In this document: positions 6,714-15,119 of the stretch, piece by piece
How the letters are laid out: each line of letters opens with the position of its first letter
Position numbering within the stretch: the stretch's first letter is position 1
Assembly (NCBI GenBank): GCA_034429745.1
Contig: DAOUFY010000147.1
Span: forward strand, 1 to 16,206
Length of the DNA stretch: 16,206 nucleotides
Origin: JBAXBF01 sp034429745
GTDB lineage: Bacteria; Chloroflexota; Anaerolineae; Anaerolineales; DRKV01
Direction: 5' to 3'
Notes under the pieces: generated by a model
The model's database searches: none
What the model was told of the DNA's origin: nothing
Seen by the model: the letters and a program-made list of their open reading frames with translations, nothing else
Program-made: the position numbers and the translations under genes

Positions 6714-7388
6714 TTACGAAATCCATGGAAAAGCTAAAACGGCACCATCTTGCAAACGAACAATCTCAGCACCTTGCGGTGGTTTGTGATCCTTAGGTTG
6801 AATGGCAATGTGATCGGCAATTCTTAATTGAGTAGGTGACAGTTCAAGAGCACCAATAACTGCATTAACGTTTCCTGATGCGCCTGCGTGAACGGTACCT
6901 TTGAGTTTTCCCCACACGAATACATCACCACCAGCAATGATTTCAGCACCTGGGTTTACATCTCCGAAAACAATTACATGCCCAGGGTATTGAATTTTAT
7001 TTCCAGAACGAAGTGTTCTGCGGATAAGAATAGCGTCTTCACCAAGTATGCTTGTGGTCAAGGATGATATATTGGGCATCTGCTCTTGTGAAGGATTGGT
7101 ATTCTCAATAGATGTTGCAATGCCTAGAGCCTGAGCTGTTTGTTCAGTCTGAGATGATGTTGTTAATACTGTACTAAGTGTTAAACCACGTTCTGAAATT
7201 TGATCGCGCAGCAGACCTAAATCAGCGGCTTTTAGTGTTAAATCACCCAGAGAAAGAATCAGATTGGCTCCTTTAAGAAAATCTAATTGCTCGTCAAGAT
7301 ATTGTAAAAGTTTAGATTGGGCGACATGCCAATCTTTTTCATTGACATTGATTAAAAGACCGTCACGAATACCTTTGAATTCAATCAT
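6714..7388 (-). CDS. minC: MinC, FtsZ-polymerisation inhibitor
   Basis: 224 residues. MinC blocks Z-ring assembly wherever MinD places it. Two domains are visible. The N-terminal FtsZ-binding domain is at about 1-95 and begins IEFKGIRDGLLINV. A Gln/Asn/Ser-rich linker (about 95-112) leads to the C-terminal beta-helix (about 115-224), with RRTLRSGNKI (123-132), FGDVNPGAEIIAGGDVFVWG (141-160) and GTVHAGASGN (164-173). The RSGN turn corresponds to the RSGQ element used for MinD binding in E. coli. The start codon lacks a good Shine-Dalgarno. The 49-nt gap after mrdA holds a probable internal promoter, so the min genes may be expressed partly independently of mre. Confidence 0.95.
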   Translation of the reverse strand: MIEFKGIRDGLLINVNEKDWHVAQSKLLQYLDEQLDFLKGANLILSLGDLTLKAADLGLLRDQISERGLTLSTVLTTSSQTEQTAQALGIATSIENTNPSQEQMPNISSLTTSILGEDAILIRRTLRSGNKIQYPGHVIVFGDVNPGAEIIAGGDVFVWGKLKGTVHAGASGNVNAVIGALELSPTQLRIADHIAIQPKDHKPPQGAEIVRLQDGAVLAFPWIS

Positions 7389-7419
7389 TGCAATCGTTCG
7401 TTAATTTTATCGTAGTGTT

Positions 7420-7428
7420 ATTATAGCA
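7420..7428 (-). promoter_or_regulatory. Probable internal extended -10 promoter before minC
   Basis: On the minus strand the mrdA-minC gap reads TGCTATAAT (7428-7420), a perfect TGn-TATAAT extended -10. No convincing -35 lies 16-18 nt upstream. The predicted start near 7413 would give a leader of about 25 nt before minC. It could give minCDE-rodA-gltX-glnS its own basal transcription. Confidence 0.45.
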
Positions 7429-7437
7429 TAAATTAGG

Positions 7438-9555
7438 TTATTGTTGACTTGCTTCGGTATCTAGACGTTTTAGTTTAAAATAATACTGAATAGATTTACG
7501 GACTATTGGTGCGGCGACCTTTGCACCTTCTCCGCCGTTATACATAAAAGCAACTACAGCAATTTCTGGGTCATTAAAAGGTGCATATGCTAATGTCCAA
7601 CCGTGAGTAGGCCAATTGCCTGGTTTGCAAAGATCTTTTGATTGAGCGATATCATCACAATACTCTGCTGTGCCGGTTTTACCTGCAGCGGGAACATCAA
7701 CAACACTGAACTCATCGGCAAGAGTACCTCTTAAAACGGCATTACGCATACCTTCTTGTACTTTTTGGATGACATAAGGGGATACGTTTTTATATCTGCC
7801 AGTAGGCCGGCAACTACTGCTTACACTTGGAGTCTCGTCGAATTCTTGAATCACATAATCCTTCGTGATATCCCATTTTACTCTTGGATGAAATGGTTTA
7901 ATAACATTGCCCTCCTCGTCAGTGATCTCTCTAACAATAGTAGGCTGCATAAGAACACCATTATTTGCTATCGTTGCTGCTGATAAAAGGACTTGCAGTG
8001 GTGTAACAAGGACATAACCTTGCCCTACACTAGCAATATAGGTATCTCCGGTAGACCAATTTTCCCCTTGGGCAACGCGTTTCCAAGTTGGATCGGGAAT
8101 CAATCCATCTTCTTCGCCTGGAAGTTCTATACCTGACCTTGCCCCGTAACCTAATGCACGTGCGTAAGTTCCAAGACGGCAAACGCCTAATCCTACAGGA
8201 ACTTCATCCTTATAACCTCCGCCGACTTTATAAAAATAGATGTTAGATGAGTTAGCTATTGCACCAACGAAGTCTATTTTCCCAAAACCGCCCACTTCAC
8301 GATTCCAGTCAACATATTCCCTTGGTTGTCCAGGGTCGTTTGCATAATATTTTTCTGTTAATGTAATAACACCTGGTGCATCAATAATCTGATCAGCAGT
8401 AATAACATTTTCGTTAAGCCCTCCCGTAGCAGTAACAAGCTTAAAAACTGAACCGGGCGGACGTTCAGCTTGTATCGCATGATTAAGTAATGGCTCGCGT
8501 CCATCAATAGTGAGTTGGCGTAAATAATAAGCTGGAATAAACCGTGCCATGCGGTTATTTTCATAACTTGGATAGGAAACCATAGCAAGGATTTCACCAG
8601 TTTTGGGATTTATCGCAATGGCTACAACACTGGTAGCACGGATTCCAGTATAAGAAATTCGGTTAATAGTTTCCATACCTTGGATTGCGATTTCTTGCAT
8701 AGCCTTTTGAAGGCGTGTATCAATTGTTAAGCGGACGTTATATCCTGGTTTTGGTTCTTGAATTGGTTCAAGATCGCGTAGAATCTTACCTGCGACGTCA
8801 ACTTCAACAACCCTTTTACCATTAACTCCACCTAATATGTCTTGTAGAGAGAGTTCTACTCCTGCATAACCGACTTTATCTCTTGCAGGCACCAATCGCT
8901 GAGCGCGATATTCTTCTTCAAATTCTGCCGGAATAGGCCCGAGATATCCAACAATATTCGCAGTTAAGCTGCCTGTAGGATAGTCGCGAACAGGTTCTAT
9001 TTCAATCCCAATTCCGGGCAAATCCACTGCCTTTTCTTGGATGATTTTTGCTGTTAATTCATCAATATTGCATTTTACTTTTACTGGGTTATATGGTGAG
9101 GATGTGATGCCATACTCTGCTATTTGAGCAATTCCATGTTCCGATGTACATGGTACATAAGGATTCTCTGGTGAGATTTTGTTAAGATTAACCGGCATAT
9201 TGATGATTTCAGAAAGCTTGCGAAATACCTCTTGTGTTGCCCCAGGATCATCTGGCAAATCTGAAGGATTAATAATAACGTTATATGAAGGTATATTGCG
9301 AGCTAATATAATACCGCGTCGATCAGTTATTGTTCCACGCAGGGCAGGCAGATTGATTTCATTAACCCGGTTTTCTTCTGCTTGTACTAGCCATTGTTCT
9401 CCTTCTACGATTTGTAATTGAAACAGCCGGAATATGTAGATAATATAAACTCCCAAAATGATAATGATAAATATCATTGAACGCCACCAATCAATATTAG
9501 TAGCTGTATTTTGAGAAGAAATGGATTTTTCATTTAATGATTTTTGAGATTCCAT
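7438..9555 (-). CDS. mrdA: Penicillin-binding protein 2 (class B PBP, elongasome transpeptidase)
   Basis: 705 residues. Cross-links peptidoglycan during elongation, anchored in the inner membrane with its catalytic domain outside, and works with RodA. A single membrane segment at about 25-45 is followed by the pedestal/dimerisation domain (from LRGTITDRRG, 72-81) and the transpeptidase domain from about 300. All three active-site motifs are intact: SVFK (S369, K372), SSN (436-438) and KTG (626-628). The loop after KTG carries C633 and C643, which could form an extracytoplasmic disulfide; other Chloroflexota PBP2 sequences have a similar loop as I recall. The start ATG has AAGGAA 6 nt upstream. 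The gene lies 20 nt after mreD. Confidence 0.95.
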   Translation of the reverse strand: MESQKSLNEKSISSQNTATNIDWWRSMIFIIIILGVYIIYIFRLFQLQIVEGEQWLVQAEENRVNEINLPALRGTITDRRGIILARNIPSYNVIINPSDLPDDPGATQEVFRKLSEIINMPVNLNKISPENPYVPCTSEHGIAQIAEYGITSSPYNPVKVKCNIDELTAKIIQEKAVDLPGIGIEIEPVRDYPTGSLTANIVGYLGPIPAEFEEEYRAQRLVPARDKVGYAGVELSLQDILGGVNGKRVVEVDVAGKILRDLEPIQEPKPGYNVRLTIDTRLQKAMQEIAIQGMETINRISYTGIRATSVVAIAINPKTGEILAMVSYPSYENNRMARFIPAYYLRQLTIDGREPLLNHAIQAERPPGSVFKLVTATGGLNENVITADQIIDAPGVITLTEKYYANDPGQPREYVDWNREVGGFGKIDFVGAIANSSNIYFYKVGGGYKDEVPVGLGVCRLGTYARALGYGARSGIELPGEEDGLIPDPTWKRVAQGENWSTGDTYIASVGQGYVLVTPLQVLLSAATIANNGVLMQPTIVREITDEEGNVIKPFHPRVKWDITKDYVIQEFDETPSVSSSCRPTGRYKNVSPYVIQKVQEGMRNAVLRGTLADEFSVVDVPAAGKTGTAEYCDDIAQSKDLCKPGNWPTHGWTLAYAPFNDPEIAVVAFMYNGGEGAKVAAPIVRKSIQYYFKLKRLDTEASQQ

Positions 9556-9575
9556 AACAAGTTCCTTTTGCCTTT

Positions 9576-10082
9576 TTATATGGTGATTTCTTTAGGATAG
9601 ACTTTTTCTGCTAACCCTACCATTAAAAAGTAAACTAGGAAAGATAGAAATATATTCAACAATAAGGAAGGCAATATGATGATATTCATAGCTAGAGAAA
9701 AAGGAATTGGATTACCTGCAACTAGTAGTGAAATCCAACTAATTCCTAAGCTTATTAAAGTTCCACAAAAAGCCGAAACGATCATGGCTAAGTAAGGTAT
9801 TTGGCCAATCCGCTGGCGAATTAATTTTGCAACAGCTACAGAGATAAGATAGTATATGGGTGGAATGAAAAGCGGCAATGCTGAAACCATATTTACAACA
9901 ATACCTCCAAAGGCAGCCCAAAACCAAGCACTATTATCCTGGTCAAGTAAAGCCCAGGCGATGATGACTAATAAGACAATATCAGCACTACCGCGGAGCA
10001 AAGTGAAACGGCTGATGATAGCTGATTGTATAATCACTAAAAGACCCAATAATGGTAGTGAAATTAATATTGATGGAGACAT
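9576..10082 (-). CDS. mreD: MreD, rod-shape-determining membrane protein
   Basis: 168 residues, almost entirely hydrophobic, with about five membrane segments; size and position are typical for MreD. It is part of the elongasome linking MreB to MreC, RodA and PBP2. Sequence conservation in this family is low, so the call rests mainly on hydropathy and on lying between mreC and mrdA. The ATG at 10082 comes 14 nt after the mreC stop and has no recognisable Shine-Dalgarno, so translation is probably coupled to mreC. Confidence 0.9.
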   Translation of the reverse strand: MSPSILISLPLLGLLVIIQSAIISRFTLLRGSADIVLLVIIAWALLDQDNSAWFWAAFGGIVVNMVSALPLFIPPIYYLISVAVAKLIRQRIGQIPYLAMIVSAFCGTLISLGISWISLLVAGNPIPFSLAMNIIILPSLLLNIFLSFLVYFLMVGLAEKVYPKEITI

Positions 10083-10096
10083 ATTTGGTTTAAAAA

Positions 10097-10948
10097 TTAA
10101 GAAATAGGTGTGGGCGTCGGCAAAAGAGGGCTTATATCAATTGGTTTAAAATTTGTAATGATCATTACAATAGTTAAATTCTTAAAATCAACCGCTGGTT
10201 GTACAGAAGCTGTTTGAAAAAGATCTACTTCGCGTTTTCGAATACTTGATACTTGACCTATAAATAAGTTTGGTGGGTAGTTCCCTCCTAATCCCGAAGT
10301 GAGGACTAAATCGCCTTCATGTACTGAAGCCTCTAAAGGAATTCGTTCTAGGTAGATATCACCGGTAATTGATCCAACAAGGTTTGCCTCAGCATTGGAA
10401 GGTTGAAGACGTACATTTATGCTTATAGCGGGATCGGTAATAAGACGCACCCGGGCAGCATTGGCCGTTACGGAGTGTACTCTGCCTACTAGACCTTGCT
10501 GAGTAACAACGGGCATGCCTCTTCGTATCTGATCGTTCGAACCCCGATTAATGATGATATAGTGTAAAAAAGGACTTGGGTCTTTGCCAATTACAGAAGC
10601 GGCTAGGTATTGGTTTTCTGGGTTTGCACTGGCAAATTTTAACAGAGCCTTGAGCACTTCCACTTCTGCCATTTGTTGTTGCAATTCAACGATTTGAGTA
10701 CGTAGTAAAGCAACTTCAGCCTCAAGTTCTGCATTACGAGCCTGAAGTTTGGCTGTGTCACGCGGTGCCGTTAAAAATGTATTGATAGCTTGGTATCTAT
10801 TGGACAGCCATTCTTGAAATGATACTAACGGACTAAGCGTAAAGCTACTTAATGGGGATAAATATCCTCCTAATGCAAGAAATAATATTCCAATAAGAAT
10901 GAAGGTAACAATAAGGTTTTGGAAAATATGAGGGGATAAATTTTTCAT
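10097..10948 (-). CDS. mreC: MreC, rod-shape-determining protein
   Basis: 283 residues. A bitopic periplasmic scaffold that activates the RodA-PBP2 pair. An N-terminal membrane segment (about 9-30) is followed by a coiled coil (about 64-100, heptad-rich LQARNAELEAEVALLRTQ and onward). The two-barrel MreC core comes next, including GLVGRVHSVTANAARVRLIT (152-171) and ITGDIYLER. A proline/threonine-rich C-terminal tail ends in LLPTPTPIS. It lies 15 nt after mreB with no strong ribosome site. Confidence 0.95.
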   Translation of the reverse strand: MKNLSPHIFQNLIVTFILIGILFLALGGYLSPLSSFTLSPLVSFQEWLSNRYQAINTFLTAPRDTAKLQARNAELEAEVALLRTQIVELQQQMAEVEVLKALLKFASANPENQYLAASVIGKDPSPFLHYIIINRGSNDQIRRGMPVVTQQGLVGRVHSVTANAARVRLITDPAISINVRLQPSNAEANLVGSITGDIYLERIPLEASVHEGDLVLTSGLGGNYPPNLFIGQVSSIRKREVDLFQTASVQPAVDFKNLTIVMIITNFKPIDISPLLPTPTPIS

Positions 10949-10963
10949 TGTTTGAAAAACTAA

Positions 10964-12031
10964 CTATTCATGTCTGGTGCTACCTCTCTCTAGTCCAACG
11001 AGGTAGCTTTTATATTGATTAAAATTTTCAATAACCATACCTGTTCCACGCACAACACAACTCAACGAATCTTCAGCCACCCAAGCACGGATTTTAAGTT
11101 CTTCAGTGACTCGGCGATCAAGGTTGGCTAGTTGAGCTGTGCCACCTGCTAAGCAGATACCAACATCCATCAGATCAGCAATTATTTCTGGAGGAACTTC
11201 ATCTAGGGCATCACGAATGGTATCAATAATTGTTTGAATCGAACCATTGATAGCTTCGCGGATTTCTACAGAGGATACTTCAACTGAATCGGGTAAGCCT
11301 GTAATCAAGTTGCGCCCTCGCATTATCATTGTTCTTTCTTGCGGCAGGTGGTAAGCTGAGCCAATCATGATTTTTGCTTGTTCTGCCATACGTTGTCCAA
11401 TAAGCAAATTGTATTTGTTGCGCATATAGCGGATAATGTCCTCGTCTAGTTCATCACCGGCGACACGCAATGATCGCGAGACAACAATACCTCCCATAGA
11501 AATAGCTGCTACTTCAGTTGTGCCGCCTCCAATATCCACTATCATCGTACCGCCAACTTCATCAATAGGCAATCCTGCGCCAAGTGCAGCCGCGACAGGT
11601 TCCTCGATTAAGTGAGTCTCTCGAGCACCAGCTGACATAGCGGCATCATATACTGCTCTTTTTTCAACTTCAGTAACACCGCTTGGTATGCCAATCACAA
11701 CGACTGGTCGAGGAACAGGGACAATAGTTTGTTGATGAGCTTTGCCAATGAAGTATTCAAGCATTGCTTGAGTTATTTCAAACTCTGCAATTACACCATC
11801 CCTTAACGGCCGAATAGCGACCATATTCGCTGGTGTTCGCCCAACCATTTCTTTTGCTTCTATGCCAATAGCTTTTGGTTCATGGGTCCGTTTATCAATA
11901 GCTACCCAAGAAGGTTCATTAATGACGATTCCTTTCCCTTTGACATAGACTAAGGTGTTTGCGGTGCCTAAATCTATGCCTATATCAAGAGAAAAAAATC
12001 CTAATAGCCAGTTTAGGGGATTAAAAGCCAA
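10964..12031 (-). CDS. mreB: MreB, actin-like rod-shape protein
   Basis: 355 residues from the chosen start. Forms membrane-bound filaments that direct lateral wall synthesis. Visible are the phosphate-1 loop GIDLGTANT (18-26), the EEPVAAALGAG segment, phosphate-2 VDIGGGTTEVA and CLAGGTAQL near the adenosine site. The extreme N-terminus NPLNWLLGFFSLD is amphipathic or hydrophobic and likely inserts in the membrane. The open frame begins at a TTG at 12046, but I chose TTG 12031. AGGAG lies 5 nt before 12031, while nothing resembling a Shine-Dalgarno precedes 12046. This start also gives the usual MreB N-terminus. It is the first gene of the ten-gene operon and diverges from glmS. Confidence 0.96.
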   Translation of the reverse strand: MAFNPLNWLLGFFSLDIGIDLGTANTLVYVKGKGIVINEPSWVAIDKRTHEPKAIGIEAKEMVGRTPANMVAIRPLRDGVIAEFEITQAMLEYFIGKAHQQTIVPVPRPVVVIGIPSGVTEVEKRAVYDAAMSAGARETHLIEEPVAAALGAGLPIDEVGGTMIVDIGGGTTEVAAISMGGIVVSRSLRVAGDELDEDIIRYMRNKYNLLIGQRMAEQAKIMIGSAYHLPQERTMIMRGRNLITGLPDSVEVSSVEIREAINGSIQTIIDTIRDALDEVPPEIIADLMDVGICLAGGTAQLANLDRRVTEELKIRAWVAEDSLSCVVRGTGMVIENFNQYKSYLVGLERGSTRHE

Positions 12032-12084
12032 TAGTTCTCCTCGCAATGATGTTATTTTTGCAATGTGCTATAGTAGCCAACTAT

Positions 12085-12090
12085 ATTATA
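12085..12090 (-). promoter_or_regulatory. Putative -10 element of the mreB operon promoter
   Basis: TATAAT on the minus strand in the 165-bp gap between mreB and glmS. It would start transcription near 12078, about 47 nt before the mreB start codon. No good -35 hexamer is found 16-18 nt upstream (TTAACG lies at 20 nt). It would serve the whole mreB-to-glnS unit. Confidence 0.45.
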
Positions 12091-12150
12091 ACCGATCTGG
12101 CTTAATGTTTCGTTAAAAGATTTTACATGTGAAATGAAATACTTTTTAAA

Positions 12151-12159
12151 TGTTATAAT
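12151..12159 (+). promoter_or_regulatory. Extended -10 promoter of glmS
   Basis: TGTTATAAT is a perfect extended -10, 37 nt before the glmS ATG. The -35 region is unconvincing. The implied leader is only about 30 nt, containing the Shine-Dalgarno AAGGAG (12185-12190), so there is no space for a glmS ribozyme of the Firmicutes kind. Confidence 0.55.
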
Positions 12160-12196
12160 CTGGTAGTGGAGTAAAATCCAAGAAAAGGAGATAGCA

Positions 12197-14038
12197 ATGT
12201 GTGGAATTGTTGGATACATTGGTGAAAAAGAAGCCTCGCAAATTATTTTAAATGGGCTGAAACGTTTGGAATATCGGGGGTATGATTCTGCTGGTTTGGC
12301 TGTATTAGACAACCAAAAGATTGAAATACGGCGAGAGGTAGGAAAACTGAACAAGCTGGTTTCATTAGTCGAAAGCGCTCCTATAAGCGGAAAGATAGGA
12401 ATTGGCCATACACGATGGGCAACCCATGGGGAACCTTCAACCAGAAATGCACATCCACACGTAGGAATGACAGGTAAAGTTGTACTTGTGCACAATGGCA
12501 TTGTTGAAAATTACTTAGAATTAAAAGAAGAATTATTGGCTGAGGGAGTGATATTTAATTCGGATACGGATACTGAGGTTATTGTTCATCTTATCGAACG
12601 TTATTTATCAGATCAAGAATCATTTAGTGAATCTGTTAGAAAAGCATTGTCTCATTTAAGGGGCGCACATGGAATTGTGGTCATGTCCTCGTTGGAGCCG
12701 GATAAATTAATAGCAGCTAGAATTGGAAATGCCGGTGGCGTTGTCATTGGCCTTGGTAATGGGGAGAATTATATCGCCTCAGACCTGCCGGCAATTTTAG
12801 AACATACCCGACAATTTGTTTTTCTAGAGTCGAGGCAAATGGCCATAGTTAGTAAAAACCAAGTTTCCCTCAAAACAATGGATGGTTCACCTATAGCTTA
12901 TAATGTGCATTATGTGGCGTGGGACCCTATTTCAGCTGAAAAGGGTGAATATCGTCATTTTATGCAAAAAGAAATTCACGAACAAGGGCGTTCATTGATG
13001 GATACGATCCGCGGTCGCGCAGATTTTGAAGAGGGAAAAATTCGGTTACCGGAATTGAACCTTACATCGGAACAAGCTAGGAAGATTGAAAAAATTATCA
13101 TCACAGCTTGTGGTACGGCTTATCATGCCGGAATGATTGGAAAAATTCTTATTGAAAATATTGCAAAAATTCCAGTGGAAGTTGATATCGCTTCGGAATT
13201 ACGCTATCGAGATGCACTGATAAATGAGAAAATGGTGGTATTATCCATCACTCAATCTGGTGAAACAGCAGACACATTAGCTGCTATGGAAGAGGGGCGG
13301 AGGAAGGGCGCCTTGCTTTGGTCAATTGTTAATGTAATTGGTTCACAAGCGATGAGAATTGCTGATGGATATATATCCATGCTAACTGGTCCAGAAATCG
13401 GTGTGGCTTCTACAAAAGCATACACTGCACCTTTGGTAGATTTATATATGTTGGCTATTTATTTGGCGGATTTGAGAGGAACAATACTACCCGAAAAACG
13501 ACGCTCTTTAGTAGCAGATTTGCGTTTAGTGCCAGATCTAGCCGGCCAATGTATTGAGAGAGAAGCAGAAGTTAAAAAAGTAGCACAAACACTTGTAAAT
13601 ACACAGCATTGTTTGTACCTTGGGAGAGGCATTAATATGCCGACAGCTTATGAAGGTGCACTAAAACTAAAGGAAATATCTTATATTCACGCTGAAGGAT
13701 ACCCAGCAGGTGAAATGAAACATGGACCAATTGCCCTGATTGATCGAGATATGCCGGTTGTGGTGATTGTACCACGCGATCCTTGGTATGAGAAAATGTT
13801 AAGTCAATTAGAACAAGTTAAGTCGCGCGGTGGAATTGTAATTGCAGTAGCAACAGAGGGCGACGATGCCATATCTTCCAAATCGGATCATGTCTTATGG
13901 ATACCTAAAACACCCTGGAGGTTAAGTCCTATTACAGCTATTATACCCTTGCAAATGCTTGCATATCATATTGCAGCCTTGCGGGGATTAGATGTAGATC
14001 AGCCGCGAAACTTAGCAAAAAGTGTTACGGTAGAATAA
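12197..14038 (+). CDS. glmS: Glutamine-fructose-6-phosphate aminotransferase (isomerizing)
   Basis: 613 residues. Makes glucosamine-6-phosphate from fructose-6-phosphate and glutamine, the entry step to UDP-GlcNAc and peptidoglycan. The N-terminal glutaminase domain starts MCGIVGYIG, with C2 as the nucleophile after Met removal, and has HTRWATHG (71-78) and NGIVENY (100-106). Two SIS domains follow: CGTAYHAG (305-312), ITQSGETADT (351-360) and GVASTKAYT (402-410), then the second with LGRGINMPTAYEGALKLKE and GEMKHGPIAL. The C-terminus ends KSVTVE, the conserved flexible tail with the catalytic Lys. AAGGAG lies 6 nt before ATG. It is divergent from the mreB wall-synthesis operon and ends 3 nt from convergent mtnA, with no terminator hairpin visible. 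Confidence 0.97.
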   Translation: MCGIVGYIGEKEASQIILNGLKRLEYRGYDSAGLAVLDNQKIEIRREVGKLNKLVSLVESAPISGKIGIGHTRWATHGEPSTRNAHPHVGMTGKVVLVHNGIVENYLELKEELLAEGVIFNSDTDTEVIVHLIERYLSDQESFSESVRKALSHLRGAHGIVVMSSLEPDKLIAARIGNAGGVVIGLGNGENYIASDLPAILEHTRQFVFLESRQMAIVSKNQVSLKTMDGSPIAYNVHYVAWDPISAEKGEYRHFMQKEIHEQGRSLMDTIRGRADFEEGKIRLPELNLTSEQARKIEKIIITACGTAYHAGMIGKILIENIAKIPVEVDIASELRYRDALINEKMVVLSITQSGETADTLAAMEEGRRKGALLWSIVNVIGSQAMRIADGYISMLTGPEIGVASTKAYTAPLVDLYMLAIYLADLRGTILPEKRRSLVADLRLVPDLAGQCIEREAEVKKVAQTLVNTQHCLYLGRGINMPTAYEGALKLKEISYIHAEGYPAGEMKHGPIALIDRDMPVVVIVPRDPWYEKMLSQLEQVKSRGGIVIAVATEGDDAISSKSDHVLWIPKTPWRLSPITAIIPLQMLAYHIAALRGLDVDQPRNLAKSVTVE

Positions 14039-14041
14039 GAC

Positions 14042-15100
14042 TTAATTAGTTTGTGCTTTCTTCACTAATGCAGCTAGGCTTTCTTTAAAGGGTGGGTAGG
14101 CAATACCTGCTTCAGTGATTATCCCTGTAATATAATGAGCAGGGGTAACATCAAAAGCTAAATTCAGTATAGGTGATCCTTTAGGGACGATTCTTTCATT
14201 ATTTACGATAGAGATTTCTTCTTCTGGGCGTTCTTCGATAGGTATTTCATCACCTTGCGAAATATTTAGGTCTATTGTACTTGTTGGTGCAACAACATAG
14301 AGAGGTACCTTATTTTCTTTTGCCACTACGGCTAAATTATAGGTTCCAATTTTATTTGCTGTATCTCCATTAGCTGCTATTCTGTCAGCACCTACTAAGC
14401 ACAAGTCGATTCCAATTTTTCGCATAATGAAACCTGACGCTCCATCCACAATTACTGTATGTGGTATTCCTAGTTGGTTTAGCTCCCATGCTGAAAGTTT
14501 TGCACCTTGAAAACGTGGTCGTGTTTCATCAAGATAAACGTGGACTTTTTTACCAAGTTCATGTGCTGTTCGTATAATTCCCAGTGCTGTACCATAATCA
14601 ACGGTTGCGAGACCACCTGTATTACAATGATGAAGTATTTTTGCGTTTTGAGGGATGAGAGGAAAAGCATTTAAACCTATTTTTTTATTAGCTTGGATAT
14701 CCTCTTCTGCAATTTTGTGGGCTTCTGATAAGACGCAATATCGTAACTCTTCGGCAGTTTTAGGTGCGGTTTCTTGAACTTTTTGCTTTATTCTGTCCAA
14801 AGCCCAATGTAAGTTAACTGCTGTGGGACGAGAAGCGGCAAGTACATGGAAAGCCTTCTCTAATTCTTGAAGTAATTCTTTTATGTTCTGAGAAGGATTG
14901 TGATAAACGGCTAATGCACATCCATAAGCAGCGGCTGCTCCAATAGCTGGTGCACCGCGTACGACCATATCCTTTATTGCTTGAGCTGTGTCATTATAAT
15001 TTACAAAAGTTAAATATGAAATTTCTTGCGGCAATAGACGTTGATCAAGAAGTTGCAGTGTGTTATTTTCAGTCCAAAGCAAGCTGTGATAAGGTTGCAT
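14042..15100 (-). CDS. mtnA: S-methyl-5-thioribose-1-phosphate isomerase
   Basis: 352 residues from the chosen start. Converts methylthioribose-1-phosphate to methylthioribulose-1-phosphate in methionine salvage; the fold is shared with eIF2B alpha. Key segments are VVRGAPAIGAAAAYG (46-60), LHHCNTGGLATVDYGT (156-171, catalytic C159), DETRPRFQGA (191-200) and GADRIAANGDTANKIGTYNLA (237-257, catalytic D239). The C159/D239 pair matches Cys160/Asp240 of B. subtilis MtnA. The open frame extends 19 codons upstream, but ATG 15100 has AAGGAG 7 nt before it and begins the family sequence. It lies 19 nt after the preceding minus-strand gene and is probably co-transcribed with it. No other methionine-salvage gene is in the window. 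Confidence 0.95.
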   Translation of the reverse strand: MQPYHSLLWTENNTLQLLDQRLLPQEISYLTFVNYNDTAQAIKDMVVRGAPAIGAAAAYGCALAVYHNPSQNIKELLQELEKAFHVLAASRPTAVNLHWALDRIKQKVQETAPKTAEELRYCVLSEAHKIAEEDIQANKKIGLNAFPLIPQNAKILHHCNTGGLATVDYGTALGIIRTAHELGKKVHVYLDETRPRFQGAKLSAWELNQLGIPHTVIVDGASGFIMRKIGIDLCLVGADRIAANGDTANKIGTYNLAVVAKENKVPLYVVAPTSTIDLNISQGDEIPIEERPEEEISIVNNERIVPKGSPILNLAFDVTPAHYITGIITEAGIAYPPFKESLAALVKKAQTN

Positions 15101-15119
15101 AAAGTATCTCCTTGTTATT

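Noticed and set aside
12032..12046. TTG at 12046 as the mreB start
   Set aside because: No Shine-Dalgarno precedes it, whereas AGGAG lies 5 nt before the TTG at 12031. The sequence between the two is itself the ribosome-binding region.
12052..12501. 149-codon minus-strand open frame overlapping the start of glmS
   Set aside because: It lies antisense to the glmS glutaminase domain, shows no recognisable family features, and its lower part is promoter sequence; it is a shadow frame.
14030..14050. A bidirectional terminator between glmS and mtnA
   Set aside because: Only 3 nt separate the two stop codons, and no hairpin with a T-tract could be found there. The same is true of the 5-nt gap between the hydrogenase protease gene and glnS.
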